Assembly: GCA_950022495.1 (NCBI GenBank)
Contig: CATLLJ010000002.1
Span: forward strand, 62,001 to 126,000
Reading direction: 5' to 3'
DNA: 64,000 nt
From: an uncultured bacterium
GTDB taxonomy: Bacteria > Cyanobacteriota > Vampirovibrionia > Gastranaerophilales > Gastranaerophilaceae
Part shown: positions 46,352-54,196 of the stretch, one piece after another
Numbering within the stretch: position 1 is the stretch's first letter
Layout: each line of letters begins with the position of its first letter
The notes under the pieces: model-generated
Database searches by the model: none
What the model saw: the letters and a program-made list of their open reading frames with translations, nothing else
Told to the model about the DNA's origin: nothing
Program-made: the position numbers and the translations under genes

Positions 46352-46657
46352 TTAGTTAATATAAGCCATTAACCTGTTTAGAAGCTGTGATTTTTCGTGA
46401 AAACCTGCAAACTCGGCAACTTTCTGTCCGTCTTTCAAGAGTACAAAAGTAGGGAATCCATTCACTCTATACTTTTTCGCCAATTCAGGACATTCATCAG
46501 CATCAACAATACCAATCCACATGTCAGAATTCTCCAAATCTTGAAGTTCAATTCTTTGATTTCTGCAATATCCGCACCATGTAGTATAAAATTCAACTAA
46601 CTTAAGACCTTTTGAAGTTTCCTGATCAAAATTTTCATTATTTAATTCTACTATCAT
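46352..46657 (-). CDS. Thioredoxin-family protein
   Basis: About 101 residues starting at 46657, where GGAGAAATTATT precedes the ATG; the frame open to 46744 has no ribosome site. The active site is WCGYC (Cys28, Cys31), differing from the WCGPC of classical thioredoxin by Tyr for Pro, which usually changes redox potential. The cis-Pro is in 'VNGFPTFVLLKDG', and the fold is a normal thioredoxin ('KLVEFYTTW', 'GIVDADECPELAKKY'). No signal peptide is seen, so it is cytoplasmic. It is encoded between the glycosyltransferase and DUF2971 genes in the same direction. Confidence 0.9.
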   Translation of the reverse strand: MIVELNNENFDQETSKGLKLVEFYTTWCGYCRNQRIELQDLENSDMWIGIVDADECPELAKKYRVNGFPTFVLLKDGQKVAEFAGFHEKSQLLNRLMAYIN

Positions 46658-46759
46658 AATAATTTCTCCTATATCACTCTTATTATAACTAAATTCTAAA
46701 AATTTATAACTATTCAGGCGTTTAAACCGTTTGAATAAAAACAAAACTTAATAAATAAC

Positions 46760-46792
46760 AAAGAGCCGGCTGTAAAATACAGCCGGCTCTTT
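46760..46792. terminator. Strong terminator with 15-bp stem
   Basis: AAAGAGCCGGCTGTA and TACAGCCGGCTCTTT form a perfect GC-rich stem with a three-base loop, flanked by A and T. It follows the minus-strand DUF2971 gene directly. Confidence 0.9.
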
Positions 46793-46794
46793 TC

Positions 46795-47706
46795 TTAATA
46801 TCTTAACGGAATTTTAGACCTGTAAACTTCTTTATCCTGATATCCAAAATTCAAAAGCATTCTATTGGTACTTGTATAAAAAATATTTTCTTCAAATGTC
46901 GGACCAATATTTATTGATACAACCGAATCTTTTGAAAATTTATATTCCAAATATGGAACAAACAGTCCGTTCTTTTCTGCAATTCCGGTTGGTTTAGAAG
47001 TGTCGGTTCCAAAAACATTTACAATCACAATTCTGTATTCGTGTTCGTTTTTAAATTGCGGATTTTTGAAAAATATACTAACAATACTCAAAACATCAAT
47101 CAGTTCAAAAAGAATATCAAATAATTTCACTTTATTATTCTTTTTACATTTTAATGCCCGTTCAAAAAGCATATTCCATTTTTTAAAAATGGCACGAATA
47201 ATTTTAATCTGTTTCTGCTTATCATAAATTACACTGCCGTATATTGGCAAATAATCATTGGCAGTCATTTCAGTAATCAATTTTTTCTTATCAAAACCAA
47301 TATTATACCCTGTATAATTTTTACCCTTAGCATAATTATTCCACAAAGTAAGGTTATCACTCTCTGTAGAAAACGAAGTAGTAAAATATTCAAGTTTATT
47401 TACAAAATCATTATTACCGTCAACTATATGCTTATACTTATTACTAAAATGATTTTTGATTTTCTCAAACAAATCAGGATTAAGCCCTTCTGTTTCATCA
47501 ATCAAATGAACAATAAGTTTATAAGAATATGCAATCTCTTCCTTATCATTAAGATAAAGGGCATTTGAAAAACGTAATTCACCACACTGCAAGATACTCA
47601 AAAGCTTCTCGGGTTTTGTATAATGGTAAATAGTATAATTTGTATCGTTATCCAAAATCTTCTTTATTTTTGGAATTTTTTCCAGCAAATCATCATAATA
47701 AGACAT
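46795..47706 (-). CDS. DUF2971-domain protein
   Basis: About 303 residues, starting at the ATG at 47706, which has AGG eight bases upstream; an in-frame TTG lies just before it. The protein shows the DUF2971 pattern: 'IYHYTKPEKLLSILQCGELR' then 'FSNALYLNDKEEIAYSY', in the middle 'FTTSFSTESDNLTLWNNYAK' and 'GYNIGFDKKKLI', and near the end 'EHEYRIVIV'. The Y-H-Y-T, F-S, N-D and W-x-x-Y residues recall ADP-ribosyltransferase-like folds, though this link is tentative. Genes of this type are scattered among bacteria, often in accessory DNA. It has no partner gene here apart from the 52-residue ORF just upstream. Confidence 0.75.
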   Translation of the reverse strand: MSYYDDLLEKIPKIKKILDNDTNYTIYHYTKPEKLLSILQCGELRFSNALYLNDKEEIAYSYKLIVHLIDETEGLNPDLFEKIKNHFSNKYKHIVDGNNDFVNKLEYFTTSFSTESDNLTLWNNYAKGKNYTGYNIGFDKKKLITEMTANDYLPIYGSVIYDKQKQIKIIRAIFKKWNMLFERALKCKKNNKVKLFDILFELIDVLSIVSIFFKNPQFKNEHEYRIVIVNVFGTDTSKPTGIAEKNGLFVPYLEYKFSKDSVVSINIGPTFEENIFYTSTNRMLLNFGYQDKEVYRSKIPLRY

Positions 47707-47769
47707 CAAGAGACCTCGCAAACTATATAATTAATTATAACACATGTTTATATAATTTGCATTCAAAAA

Positions 47770-47928
47770 CTAATGTTTAATTGTAGAATTTAAACGTTTT
47801 TTGACGTGTTCCATATCTTCTTTAGTTAAGTATTTTGAAAAACTGCTAAATTCTTCCATAATATCCCAGGAAGAATAATTTTTTGTTTTAACTTTTTTAA
47901 TCCAGTCATTTACTTCTTTTGTAATCAT
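47770..47928 (-). CDS. Small 52-residue protein, unknown function
   Basis: A short frame with a good ribosome site (AGAAAGGGAAAA before the ATG). The 52 residues are charged and probably form two or three helices ('EVNDWIKKVKTKNYSSWDIM', 'KYLTKEDMEHVKKRLNSTIK'). It lies 63 bases upstream of the DUF2971 start in the same direction, so the two may be co-transcribed. I recognise no family. The pattern is not that of an obvious antitoxin, but an accessory role to DUF2971 is possible. Confidence 0.5.
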   Translation of the reverse strand: MITKEVNDWIKKVKTKNYSSWDIMEEFSSFSKYLTKEDMEHVKKRLNSTIKH

Positions 47929-48032
47929 TTTTCCCTTTCTAAATCCTTTTTATTTTAAAGAAACCAGTACCTATATAAATTATTATATATAAATTTATTT
48001 AACTTGTATACACTCTTAAGAATTATATTTTA

Positions 48033-48884
48033 CTAACCCTTAACAGCACCTTCATTCTCTCCGGAAATAAAATATTTTTGCATAGCAAGGAAAAAGATTA
48101 TAATAGGGATTGTAGAAATAATTGAGCCGGCAGCAATAAAACGCCAGTTAGAAGAAAACATTCCCTGCAGGTTATTAACCCCGACAGGAAGAGTATACAT
48201 AGCTTCTTTTGTTAGAACAATACTCGGCCACAAGAATTCTCCCCATGAACCTATAAATGTAAATATTGCAAGAACTGCAAGAGAAGGTTTTACCATTGGC
48301 AAAAGCACCTTCCAAAAAACCTGAAAAACATTACATCCGTCAACAATTGCAGCTTCTTCCATTTCTCGAGGAATAGCAAGAAAAGCTTGACGCATTAAAA
48401 ATATTCCAAACGCACTGACTGCAAAAGGCATTATCAGCCCGATAAATCCCATAGTATCATTAACAGTGTCAACAAGATGGAGTTTTAATGTAATAAGATA
48501 AACAGGAAGCATAATCGCCTGAAATGGAACCATTATTGTTGCTAAAATTGAAAAGAATGCGATTTTTTTGCCTTTAAATTCCATACGTGCTAACGGATAT
48601 CCTGCAAGCGAAGACAATATCAAATTAAGTAAAACAGTTCCGCCTGCAACAATCATACTGTTTATAAAATATCTCATCAAATCAACTTTATGCCAGACTC
48701 CAACATAATTTGCCCACGTAAAATCTTTTGGGATAATCGCAGGAGGATAAGCAAAAATATTTTCACCGGCACCTTTTAAAGATGTTGATAACAACCACAA
48801 AAAAGGAAATATTGATATAACAGATACAATTATAAGTATCAAATGAATCCAAAAATTCTTTGTATATTTGCTAAATTTATCCAT
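48033..48884 (-). CDS. Sugar ABC transporter permease, MalG type
   Basis: A 283-residue inner-membrane permease of the CUT1 carbohydrate-uptake family. It has six hydrophobic segments and the EAA loop that contacts the ATPase: 'EEAAIVDGCNVFQVFWKVLL' with the E-A-A-x-x-D-G pattern, followed by 'PMVKPSLAVLAIFTF'. The start is 'FPFLWLLSTSLKG' as in MalG/UgpE proteins. Its start overlaps the stop of the MalF-type gene by one base (TAATG). The substrate-binding protein and the ATPase are not adjacent, so they must be encoded elsewhere. Confidence 0.92.
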   Translation of the reverse strand: MDKFSKYTKNFWIHLILIIVSVISIFPFLWLLSTSLKGAGENIFAYPPAIIPKDFTWANYVGVWHKVDLMRYFINSMIVAGGTVLLNLILSSLAGYPLARMEFKGKKIAFFSILATIMVPFQAIMLPVYLITLKLHLVDTVNDTMGFIGLIMPFAVSAFGIFLMRQAFLAIPREMEEAAIVDGCNVFQVFWKVLLPMVKPSLAVLAIFTFIGSWGEFLWPSIVLTKEAMYTLPVGVNNLQGMFSSNWRFIAAGSIISTIPIIIFFLAMQKYFISGENEGAVKG

Positions 48885-49756
48885 TATAAATTATATTTCC
48901 CCCTTTCAAAGCAGAAAATATTTATCAATGAAAATATCATAACAATAACAAGTAAAATTACTGCCATTGCTGAAGCATAGCCTAAATCCAGATTTTCAAA
49001 AGCTTTTTCATAAATATAATAAACAATTGTTTTTGTCGAATTTAACGGACCGCCTTTTGTCATAACATAAATTTCTGCAAAAATTTTCATCGCAGAAATT
49101 GAACTTATGGTGGTCACAAGAGCTATTGTCGGCATAATATGCGGAACAGTAACAGTAAGATGTTTTATCCAAAAATTCGCCCCATCAATATCGCAAGCTT
49201 CGTATAATTCTTTTGGAACACTCATCAAAGCTGCAAGGTATATCATCATATAATACCCGATACCCTTCCATATCGTCACAATTATAACAGAATATATTGC
49301 GTATTTAGGATCTGTCAACCAGCCTATTGAATTTATATGCATTACATTCAATAAATAATTTAATATTCCCTGTTCGGCATAAAGCCACTTGAACGCAATT
49401 GCGGCAACAACGATGGATACAATAACAGGGAGATAAATTAAAATTTTGTAAAGTGTAATTCCCCGAATTTTTTGATTAATAAGAATTGCAAGAAACAACG
49501 GAAAAATAGCAAGAATTGGAACGGCAACTACTAGATAAAGCAAAGTATTAAACATGACCTTATAAAATATAGGATTGTGTAAAATATCAATGTAATTTTT
49601 TAACCCGGCAAAACCTGCGTGATAAATATTTGAAGAGTAATCCAAAAAACTTAGTCCAATTGTTTGAAAAAACGGAATAAAAAAGAATAAAATAAGTACA
49701 ACTGCCGCAGGGAGCAGAAACAAATATGGTGCTCTTTTTCCATAATACTTATACAT
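48884..49756 (-). CDS. Sugar ABC transporter permease, MalF/UgpA type
   Basis: A 290-residue partner of the MalG-type permease. Six hydrophobic segments are seen, and the EAA loop is 'ELYEACDIDGANFWIKHLTV' followed by 'PHIMPTIALV'. It starts directly with 'APYLFLLPAAVVLILFFFIP', as in UgpA/LacF-type permeases that lack the long MalF periplasmic loop. The promoter is excellent, and its -10 box lies only six bases before the ATG, so the transcript is probably leaderless. The pair is an orphan permease module for an unknown sugar or polyol. Confidence 0.92.
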   Translation of the reverse strand: MYKYYGKRAPYLFLLPAAVVLILFFFIPFFQTIGLSFLDYSSNIYHAGFAGLKNYIDILHNPIFYKVMFNTLLYLVVAVPILAIFPLFLAILINQKIRGITLYKILIYLPVIVSIVVAAIAFKWLYAEQGILNYLLNVMHINSIGWLTDPKYAIYSVIIVTIWKGIGYYMMIYLAALMSVPKELYEACDIDGANFWIKHLTVTVPHIMPTIALVTTISSISAMKIFAEIYVMTKGGPLNSTKTIVYYIYEKAFENLDLGYASAMAVILLVIVMIFSLINIFCFERGKYNL

Positions 49757-49762
49757 AAGATG

Positions 49763-49791
49763 ATTATCCCACTATATTTTAATATAGTCAA
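49763..49791 (-). promoter_or_regulatory. Strong leaderless promoter of the ABC permease pair
   Basis: On the minus strand TTGACT, a 17-base spacer and GATAAT are followed by six bases and the ATG at 49756. There is no ribosome site between. This is the clearest example of this arrangement in the window. Confidence 0.65.
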
Positions 49792-50109
49792 TTATTTTTT
49801 TAGAGTTTTAACAGCAGTCCTAACAGAATCAGCAACTAATTGCTCTCCGCGAAATCTAGCTTTTTTGGCAGCACTTTCAACAAGCAGAGAATCCTCAATC
49901 TTTTTTGCTTCTTCTGCCCAGATTTTATAATCATACACTTTTTCATTTCTTAGCTGGCGATATTTGGTAGGATTGTGTCTTTCAACTGTCATTTCATCCC
50001 AGAACATTTTCTGCGATCTCTCTTCTCTTACTCCGTTATAAATATACGTCCCGAAAGCTGCAGCTCCTGAAACTAAACACGTCACACCTAAAACTTTTAA
50101 AAACTTCAT
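49792..50109 (-). CDS. Small protein with N-terminal hydrophobic segment
   Basis: About 105 residues from the second of two adjacent ATGs (MKFLKVLGVTCLVSGAAAFG). Residues 6-24 are hydrophobic and could be a signal anchor; the remainder is charged and helical ('KIWAEEAKKIEDSLLVESAA'), ending in a basic tail. I recognise no family. It lies directly upstream of the ABC permease pair, whose promoter begins right after its stop codon, so they are separate units. It is divergent from the carbonic anhydrase gene. Confidence 0.65.
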   Translation of the reverse strand: MKFLKVLGVTCLVSGAAAFGTYIYNGVREERSQKMFWDEMTVERHNPTKYRQLRNEKVYDYKIWAEEAKKIEDSLLVESAAKKARFRGEQLVADSVRTAVKTLKK

Positions 50110-50187
50110 CACAAAACCCCAATTTTTGTAATATATAATTTAAACCACAAAAATATATTTTTTGCTATTTATTTAATTATTATAGAT

Positions 50188-50215
50188 TTGTAATTTTTAT
50201 CGAATATGATATAAT
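50188..50215 (+). promoter_or_regulatory. Leaderless promoter of carbonic anhydrase gene
   Basis: TTGTAA, a 16-base spacer and a perfect TATAAT (50210-50215) end six bases before the ATG at 50222. No ribosome site is present. Confidence 0.6.
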
Positions 50216-50221
50216 ACCTTT

Positions 50222-50830
50222 ATGAATAGAGAGTTTAACATACCTGAGAATATATTTCCTGAAGCTCAGCAGGAACTTAAAAGACTTTTACAGGGAAACA
50301 GAAATTTTGTAAACGGACAGCCTACAGCAAAAAATATGTGTCTTGAAACACTGAAAAAATTTGCATTCCATCAAGAGCCAAAAGCCGTAGTATTAAGCTG
50401 TTCAGATTCAAGAGTTGTTCCGGAAATCATTTTTGACTGCGGAATAGGAGAACTTTTTGTGGTTCGTGTTGCAGGAATTACAGCAGGTCCTAATGTTATT
50501 GAAAGTATTGAATATGCGGTTAAAAAACTTGAAACGCCTCTGCTAATTTTACTGGGACACGATGACTGCGGAGTGATGAAATACGCAAAAGACAATTATC
50601 CAAACGAAACTGAACATTTTAAATCAATTATCAATTGTGTTTATCCTGTCCTGGACAAAAATGAAGATATTACATGTCACAATTATTTTGCCCAACAGCA
50701 TACAATCTGGGTTGAAGATGTTTTGCTAGAAAAATCTTCTATTATAAAGAATGCAGTTGAAAACAACAGATTATATATTGCAAAATGCCACCTTGATCAC
50801 TCAACCGGTCTTGTTGATTTAATTGATTAG
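50222..50830 (+). CDS. Beta-class carbonic anhydrase
   Basis: Interconverts CO2 and bicarbonate with a zinc ion in the cytoplasm. The 202 residues carry the zinc ligands of the beta class: Cys60 in 'LSCSDSRVVPE', with the Asp62-Arg64 pair, and His113 with Cys116 in 'LLGHDDCGVMKY'. The segment 'VVRVAGITAGPNVIESIEYA' between them matches the family. It may supply bicarbonate to carboxylases in a cell without photosynthesis. The promoter is predicted to give a leaderless mRNA. The nucleotidyltransferase gene starts seven bases after its stop, with its ribosome site across the junction. Confidence 0.93.
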   Translation: MNREFNIPENIFPEAQQELKRLLQGNRNFVNGQPTAKNMCLETLKKFAFHQEPKAVVLSCSDSRVVPEIIFDCGIGELFVVRVAGITAGPNVIESIEYAVKKLETPLLILLGHDDCGVMKYAKDNYPNETEHFKSIINCVYPVLDKNEDITCHNYFAQQHTIWVEDVLLEKSSIIKNAVENNRLYIAKCHLDHSTGLVDLID

Positions 50831-50837
50831 AGGTGTT

Positions 50838-51500
50838 ATGAGTTTTAATGTTGACAACTGGCTATCTTCAATAACAGCAAAATTAAAAGAAGAATTCAAT
50901 GAAGAATTGCTTTTTATAGGTTTACAAGGCAGTTACAACAGGGGCGAAGCAACCCCGCAAAGCGATATTGATTTAATCGTAATTCTTGAAACTCTAGATT
51001 TTCAAAATTTAACAAAATACAAAAACATTTTGAATAATATGCCTTATAAAGAAAAAGCTTGCGGGTTTATTTCGGGTAAAAAAGAAATTCAAAATTGGTC
51101 AAAATCAGATTTGTTTCAATTTTACTATGACACAAAACCTTTATATGGAAAGCTTTCAGAAATTATAGAACCACCGGAAATAGAAGACATCAAAAAAGCA
51201 GTTAAATCCAGCTGCGAAACAATATACCATTCTGCGTCACACTCTTATTTGCACTCGCAAAACGCCCGCTCTGATTTAATTTCAATATATAAAATGTCAT
51301 TTTTTGTATTACAGGCAAAATATTTCATAAATAATAAAAAATATATTTCAACAAAAAGAGAATTAATAAACCTTATATATTGTGAAGATAAATCTATTCT
51401 GGAAATTTGCATGAATAATAACGAAATCAACAACAAATCAATAGATGAACTTGATTCCTATTATTCAAAAATAATCGAATGGAGCCAAAATAATATTTAA
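50838..51500 (+). CDS. Nucleotidyltransferase-domain protein
   Basis: A protein of about 220 residues with the minimal nucleotidyltransferase signature 'GLQGSYNRGEATPQSDIDLI' (G-S-x-x-R-G then S-D-I-D-L), which holds the catalytic aspartates. The C-terminal half is helical ('SHSYLHSQNARSDLISIYKM') and may act like the HEPN-type or substrate-binding part of related proteins. I start at 50838, with AGAGGTGTT in front. It could modify a small molecule, tRNA or protein; related domains appear in antibiotic-resistance and toxin-antitoxin proteins, but no partner is encoded here. It is coupled to the carbonic anhydrase gene. Confidence 0.8.
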   Translation: MSFNVDNWLSSITAKLKEEFNEELLFIGLQGSYNRGEATPQSDIDLIVILETLDFQNLTKYKNILNNMPYKEKACGFISGKKEIQNWSKSDLFQFYYDTKPLYGKLSEIIEPPEIEDIKKAVKSSCETIYHSASHSYLHSQNARSDLISIYKMSFFVLQAKYFINNKKYISTKRELINLIYCEDKSILEICMNNNEINNKSIDELDSYYSKIIEWSQNNI

Positions 51501-51501
51501 A

Positions 51502-51534
51502 AAGAATCCATATCAAATGTTGAGATGGATTCTT
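51502..51534. terminator. Bidirectional terminator, nucleotidyltransferase / recombinase
   Basis: AAGAATCCAT and ATGGATTCTT pair over a 13-base loop between two convergent genes. On the minus strand it is followed by TTTAAATATT. Confidence 0.65.
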
Positions 51535-51541
51535 AAAACAT

Positions 51542-52087
51542 TTACAACTCAAATGCTTTATAAGACTCATCGATTTCATCCTGATCAATTCCAATATAAC
51601 GCAATGTTATACTTGGTGATGAATGATTAAATATCATTTGCAGCATTGCCACATCTTTAAATTGTTTATAATGATGATACCCAAAAGTTTTTCTCATTGT
51701 ATGAGTGCCTACATTTGCGTCTACACCGGAAGCAGCACAGGCTTCATTCAAAAGACGATAAACCTGTGATCTGTCAAGTCTATTTTGTTTTTGAGATTCA
51801 AATAGCGGTCTTGAATCAGATTTTCCGACAATATATCCCCTCAAAAGATTTTCTAATTTTTGATTTATAGGAAATTTTTTAACTTTTCCTGTCTTTTTTT
51901 CACAAAGTTCAATATGCGTTTTTTCACGAACATCCCCGACATTTAAAGACAATATATCAGAGACCCTCAATCCTGAATTAATGCCAAGACAGAATAAAAC
52001 TCTATTCCTTAAACCTTTTTTGGCAAGGTAATCTTCTACAAGTTTTATTTTCTGTTTATCTCTAATTGGTTCTACTAAATGTTTCAT
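51542..52087 (-). CDS. Minimal tyrosine recombinase
   Basis: A 181-residue integrase-family protein consisting of only the catalytic domain. Catalytic residues are visible: Arg41 in 'GINSGLRVSDILSL', the H-x-x-R of 'GTHTMRKTFGYHHY' (His129, Arg132), His155 in 'IFNHSSPSITLRYIG' and the nucleophile Tyr164. The N-terminal core-binding domain of XerC/D-type enzymes is missing, as in small recombinases that invert or excise short segments. It has a strong AAAGGAGG ribosome site. I could not identify matching attachment or inverted sites near it. The start codon is well defined. Confidence 0.88.
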   Translation of the reverse strand: MKHLVEPIRDKQKIKLVEDYLAKKGLRNRVLFCLGINSGLRVSDILSLNVGDVREKTHIELCEKKTGKVKKFPINQKLENLLRGYIVGKSDSRPLFESQKQNRLDRSQVYRLLNEACAASGVDANVGTHTMRKTFGYHHYKQFKDVAMLQMIFNHSSPSITLRYIGIDQDEIDESYKAFEL

Positions 52088-52189
52088 GATACCCCTCCTT
52101 TACAGTACATAATATGTTCAGTTATATAATTACAAACCTGAACATACCTAAAAATACTATCTAGAAATGAGATAAAAAATATAAATTAT

Positions 52190-52924
52190 TTAAATTCTAC
52201 CCATGCCTTCTAAAATATAATTTCGAGCCTGAATAGCTTCATTTTTAGATAGTGGAGGGATATTTACAAGCGGATACTCTATTCCTAAATTTTCATATTT
52301 AGGAACTGCCATATTATGATACGGTAAGACATCCAGAGCTTTAATGTTCTTCAAATCCGCAAGAAAAACTCCTAATTCTTTTAAATATTTTTCATTATAA
52401 GTAACCTCTGGAACAACAACATGCCGAACCCACATAGGTTTCTCAATTTCTGAAAGATATTTTGCAAAATCTAAAATATTAGCGTTAGGTAAACCGGTAA
52501 GTTTCTTATGCTCATCATTATCAATATGTTTTATATCCAGAAGAACCAAATCCGTATATTTTAATAAGTTATCAATTTTTTCTGTATTTTTCCTGTTAAA
52601 TAAAATCCCCGAAGTATCCAGTGCGGTATGAATACCTCGCTCTTTAGCTTTTTCAAATAAATGAGTAACAAAATCCATTTGCAGCAATGGTTCACCGCCT
52701 GTAACAGTAATACCACCTTTACAAAATTCCTTGACTCCGTTATATTTTTCTAAAATTTCGGAAACTGACATTTTTTTATTAACATCAGTTGTCCAGGAAT
52801 CTGGATTGTGGCAATATTTGCACCTCAGAGGACACCCTTGTGTAAAAACAACAAATCTAATCCCCGGACCATCTACAGTTCCGCAGCTTTCGAGTGAATG
52901 TATATTTCCAGAAACTTCTAACAT
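52190..52924 (-). CDS. pflA: Pyruvate formate-lyase activating enzyme
   Basis: A radical SAM enzyme that installs the glycyl radical on pyruvate formate-lyase. In the 244 residues 'TQGCPLRCKYCHNPD' gives the CxxxCxxC cluster at Cys31, Cys35 and Cys38. 'VDGPGIRFVVFTQG' before it and 'GGITVTGGEPLLQMDFV' after it are typical, as is 'DTSGILFNRKNTEKIDNLLK' with its later 'LVLLDIKHID'. The length matches PflA. It lies 15 bases downstream of an unknown gene in the same direction, and the pfl genes follow on the same strand 1.3 kb upstream, with one plus-strand gene between. Confidence 0.95.
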   Translation of the reverse strand: MLEVSGNIHSLESCGTVDGPGIRFVVFTQGCPLRCKYCHNPDSWTTDVNKKMSVSEILEKYNGVKEFCKGGITVTGGEPLLQMDFVTHLFEKAKERGIHTALDTSGILFNRKNTEKIDNLLKYTDLVLLDIKHIDNDEHKKLTGLPNANILDFAKYLSEIEKPMWVRHVVVPEVTYNEKYLKELGVFLADLKNIKALDVLPYHNMAVPKYENLGIEYPLVNIPPLSKNEAIQARNYILEGMGRI

Positions 52925-52939
52925 AAAATTTCTCCGATA

Positions 52940-53632
52940 CTATCTTACCACAAAAGATATCATTAAATATTCAAAAGTTGAAACGATTGTCCTGACAACT
53001 TCTTTCATTGATTTCATTTTAAGATTCTTTTTGTTATTTATTTCTTCAAACTTCAAACTTTCACCATAATTATATTTCTCCAATAATTCCTTAAACCCTG
53101 CTAAATTTTGAAATTCCTTTGATTTTTTATAATATTCTCTTAAAGTATATTTCTTTTCTGGTTTGAAGTAAGGGGAAGAGGCAATATTATCACACAACAT
53201 GCTTGCAAGATTCATTACTTTGCCACTTTCGGTATGGTGATGTGAATGTTCACGATGAAATCTTGAAACAAAACTTCTAGGAAATCCAAAAATGTATAAA
53301 ATCATTTTATCCGCATCATGGGTAACACTATTCATAGAATTCTTGCCAAAAAGTTCTTTTTCCACAAGTGCATATACAATTTTATGTTCATAAGTATGAA
53401 TTATGTTCTTCTTATAATTGCTAAAATACTGTCTTACACTACGAAAAAGACCGGTTGCATCCACAGTCGCAACCGGTCTTTTCTCAAATTTATCCGCACC
53501 TATTCCCGCTTTCATACTTTTTACAACACGCGAACAAGAACTTCGTCCTTCAAATCGTATTGCATCAGCACACTGCGGGGTTTGATAAATATTTCTATTA
53601 TAATAAGGGTATGTATTACACTTTATATCCAT
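52940..53632 (-). CDS. Lineage protein with N-terminal F-x-G motif, upstream of pflA
   Basis: About 230 residues of unknown function. The N-terminus reads 'PQCADAIRFEGRSSCSRVVK', so it carries the hydrophobic-x-F-x-G motif at about residue 26-30. No signal peptide is seen. The C-terminal part is helical with Lys-rich stretches ('FKELLEKYNYGESLKFEEIN'), and the last 20 residues are hydrophobic. A His cluster 'HREHSHHHTESG' in the middle may bind metal. Start codon: an ATG at 53632 or a TTG six bases earlier; neither has a good ribosome site. It precedes pflA by 15 bases, so they are likely co-transcribed. Confidence 0.65.
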   Translation of the reverse strand: MDIKCNTYPYYNRNIYQTPQCADAIRFEGRSSCSRVVKSMKAGIGADKFEKRPVATVDATGLFRSVRQYFSNYKKNIIHTYEHKIVYALVEKELFGKNSMNSVTHDADKMILYIFGFPRSFVSRFHREHSHHHTESGKVMNLASMLCDNIASSPYFKPEKKYTLREYYKKSKEFQNLAGFKELLEKYNYGESLKFEEINNKKNLKMKSMKEVVRTIVSTFEYLMISFVVR

Positions 53633-53766
53633 AACCAATATTACTATAAACTTAATTTATCTGCAAGTAGTTATAATTTATCGTAAAATTTCTTCATATA
53701 GTATCAAATTATCTTTTTTCGAGTTATTGTAATATTGTCGTTAAAAACTATTATGAGGGGTATAAA

Positions 53767-54129
53767 ATGAAAATTAATGGTATTTCTGCAAGCAATTTAC
53801 AATTTAAAGGATTATGGGGAAAGTCTCATTACAGTCATTCTGAAACACTTTATGGCGGAGAGTTTAAATGTGATTATTATGAAAAAGCCTATCATCCTTG
53901 TGCTGATGAAACCTACGAACAAATACAAAAAGCACTGAACAAAAAACGAGAACAACTAAAAAGTGACAATGTTAAAGGCTCACAGGGTGCAAATGGTTAT
54001 TATATTTATGTAGTTGAAGGTACCCCGCTAAAAATAACTAATGCTCAACTAGCAGAATTAAAAAATAAATCAAAAAATATATTAGCAGGTAATCTGCCTG
54101 AAAAAGATAGTTTTAATTTATTTGGTTAG
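53767..54129 (+). CDS. Small lineage protein with N-terminal F-x-G motif
   Basis: A 120-residue protein of unknown function. The first residues 'ISASNLQFKGLWGKSHYSHS' carry the same hydrophobic-x-F-x-G motif at about positions 12-16. The rest is a mix of charged helix ('YEQIQKALNKKREQLKSDNV') and strand, without cysteines beyond two. GAGGGGTATAAA lies before the ATG, with a TATTAT box twelve bases upstream of it, giving a very short leader. It sits inside the pfl region but on the opposite strand, separated from the glycyl-radical gene by a strong terminator. Confidence 0.7.
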   Translation: MKINGISASNLQFKGLWGKSHYSHSETLYGGEFKCDYYEKAYHPCADETYEQIQKALNKKREQLKSDNVKGSQGANGYYIYVVEGTPLKITNAQLAELKNKSKNILAGNLPEKDSFNLFG

Positions 54130-54142
54130 TTTAATAAAATAT

Positions 54143-54182
54143 AAAAAGGGCGGATTGAGTATAAACTCAATCCGCCCTTTTT
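54143..54182. terminator. Strong bidirectional terminator, 18-bp stem
   Basis: AAAAAGGGCGGATTGAGT and ACTCAATCCGCCCTTTTT pair perfectly over a four-base loop, with T runs on both strands. It ends both the 53.8-kb gene and the glycyl-radical gene. Confidence 0.92.
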
Positions 54183-54196
54183 TAACATTATATTAC

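Noticed and set aside
46352-47706. Thioredoxin and DUF2971 as a two-gene system
   Set aside because: A 15-bp GC-rich terminator separates them, so they are not one transcript.
50838-51500. Nucleotidyltransferase as a MNT-type antitoxin
   Set aside because: No HEPN toxin gene is adjacent; it is coupled to carbonic anhydrase instead.
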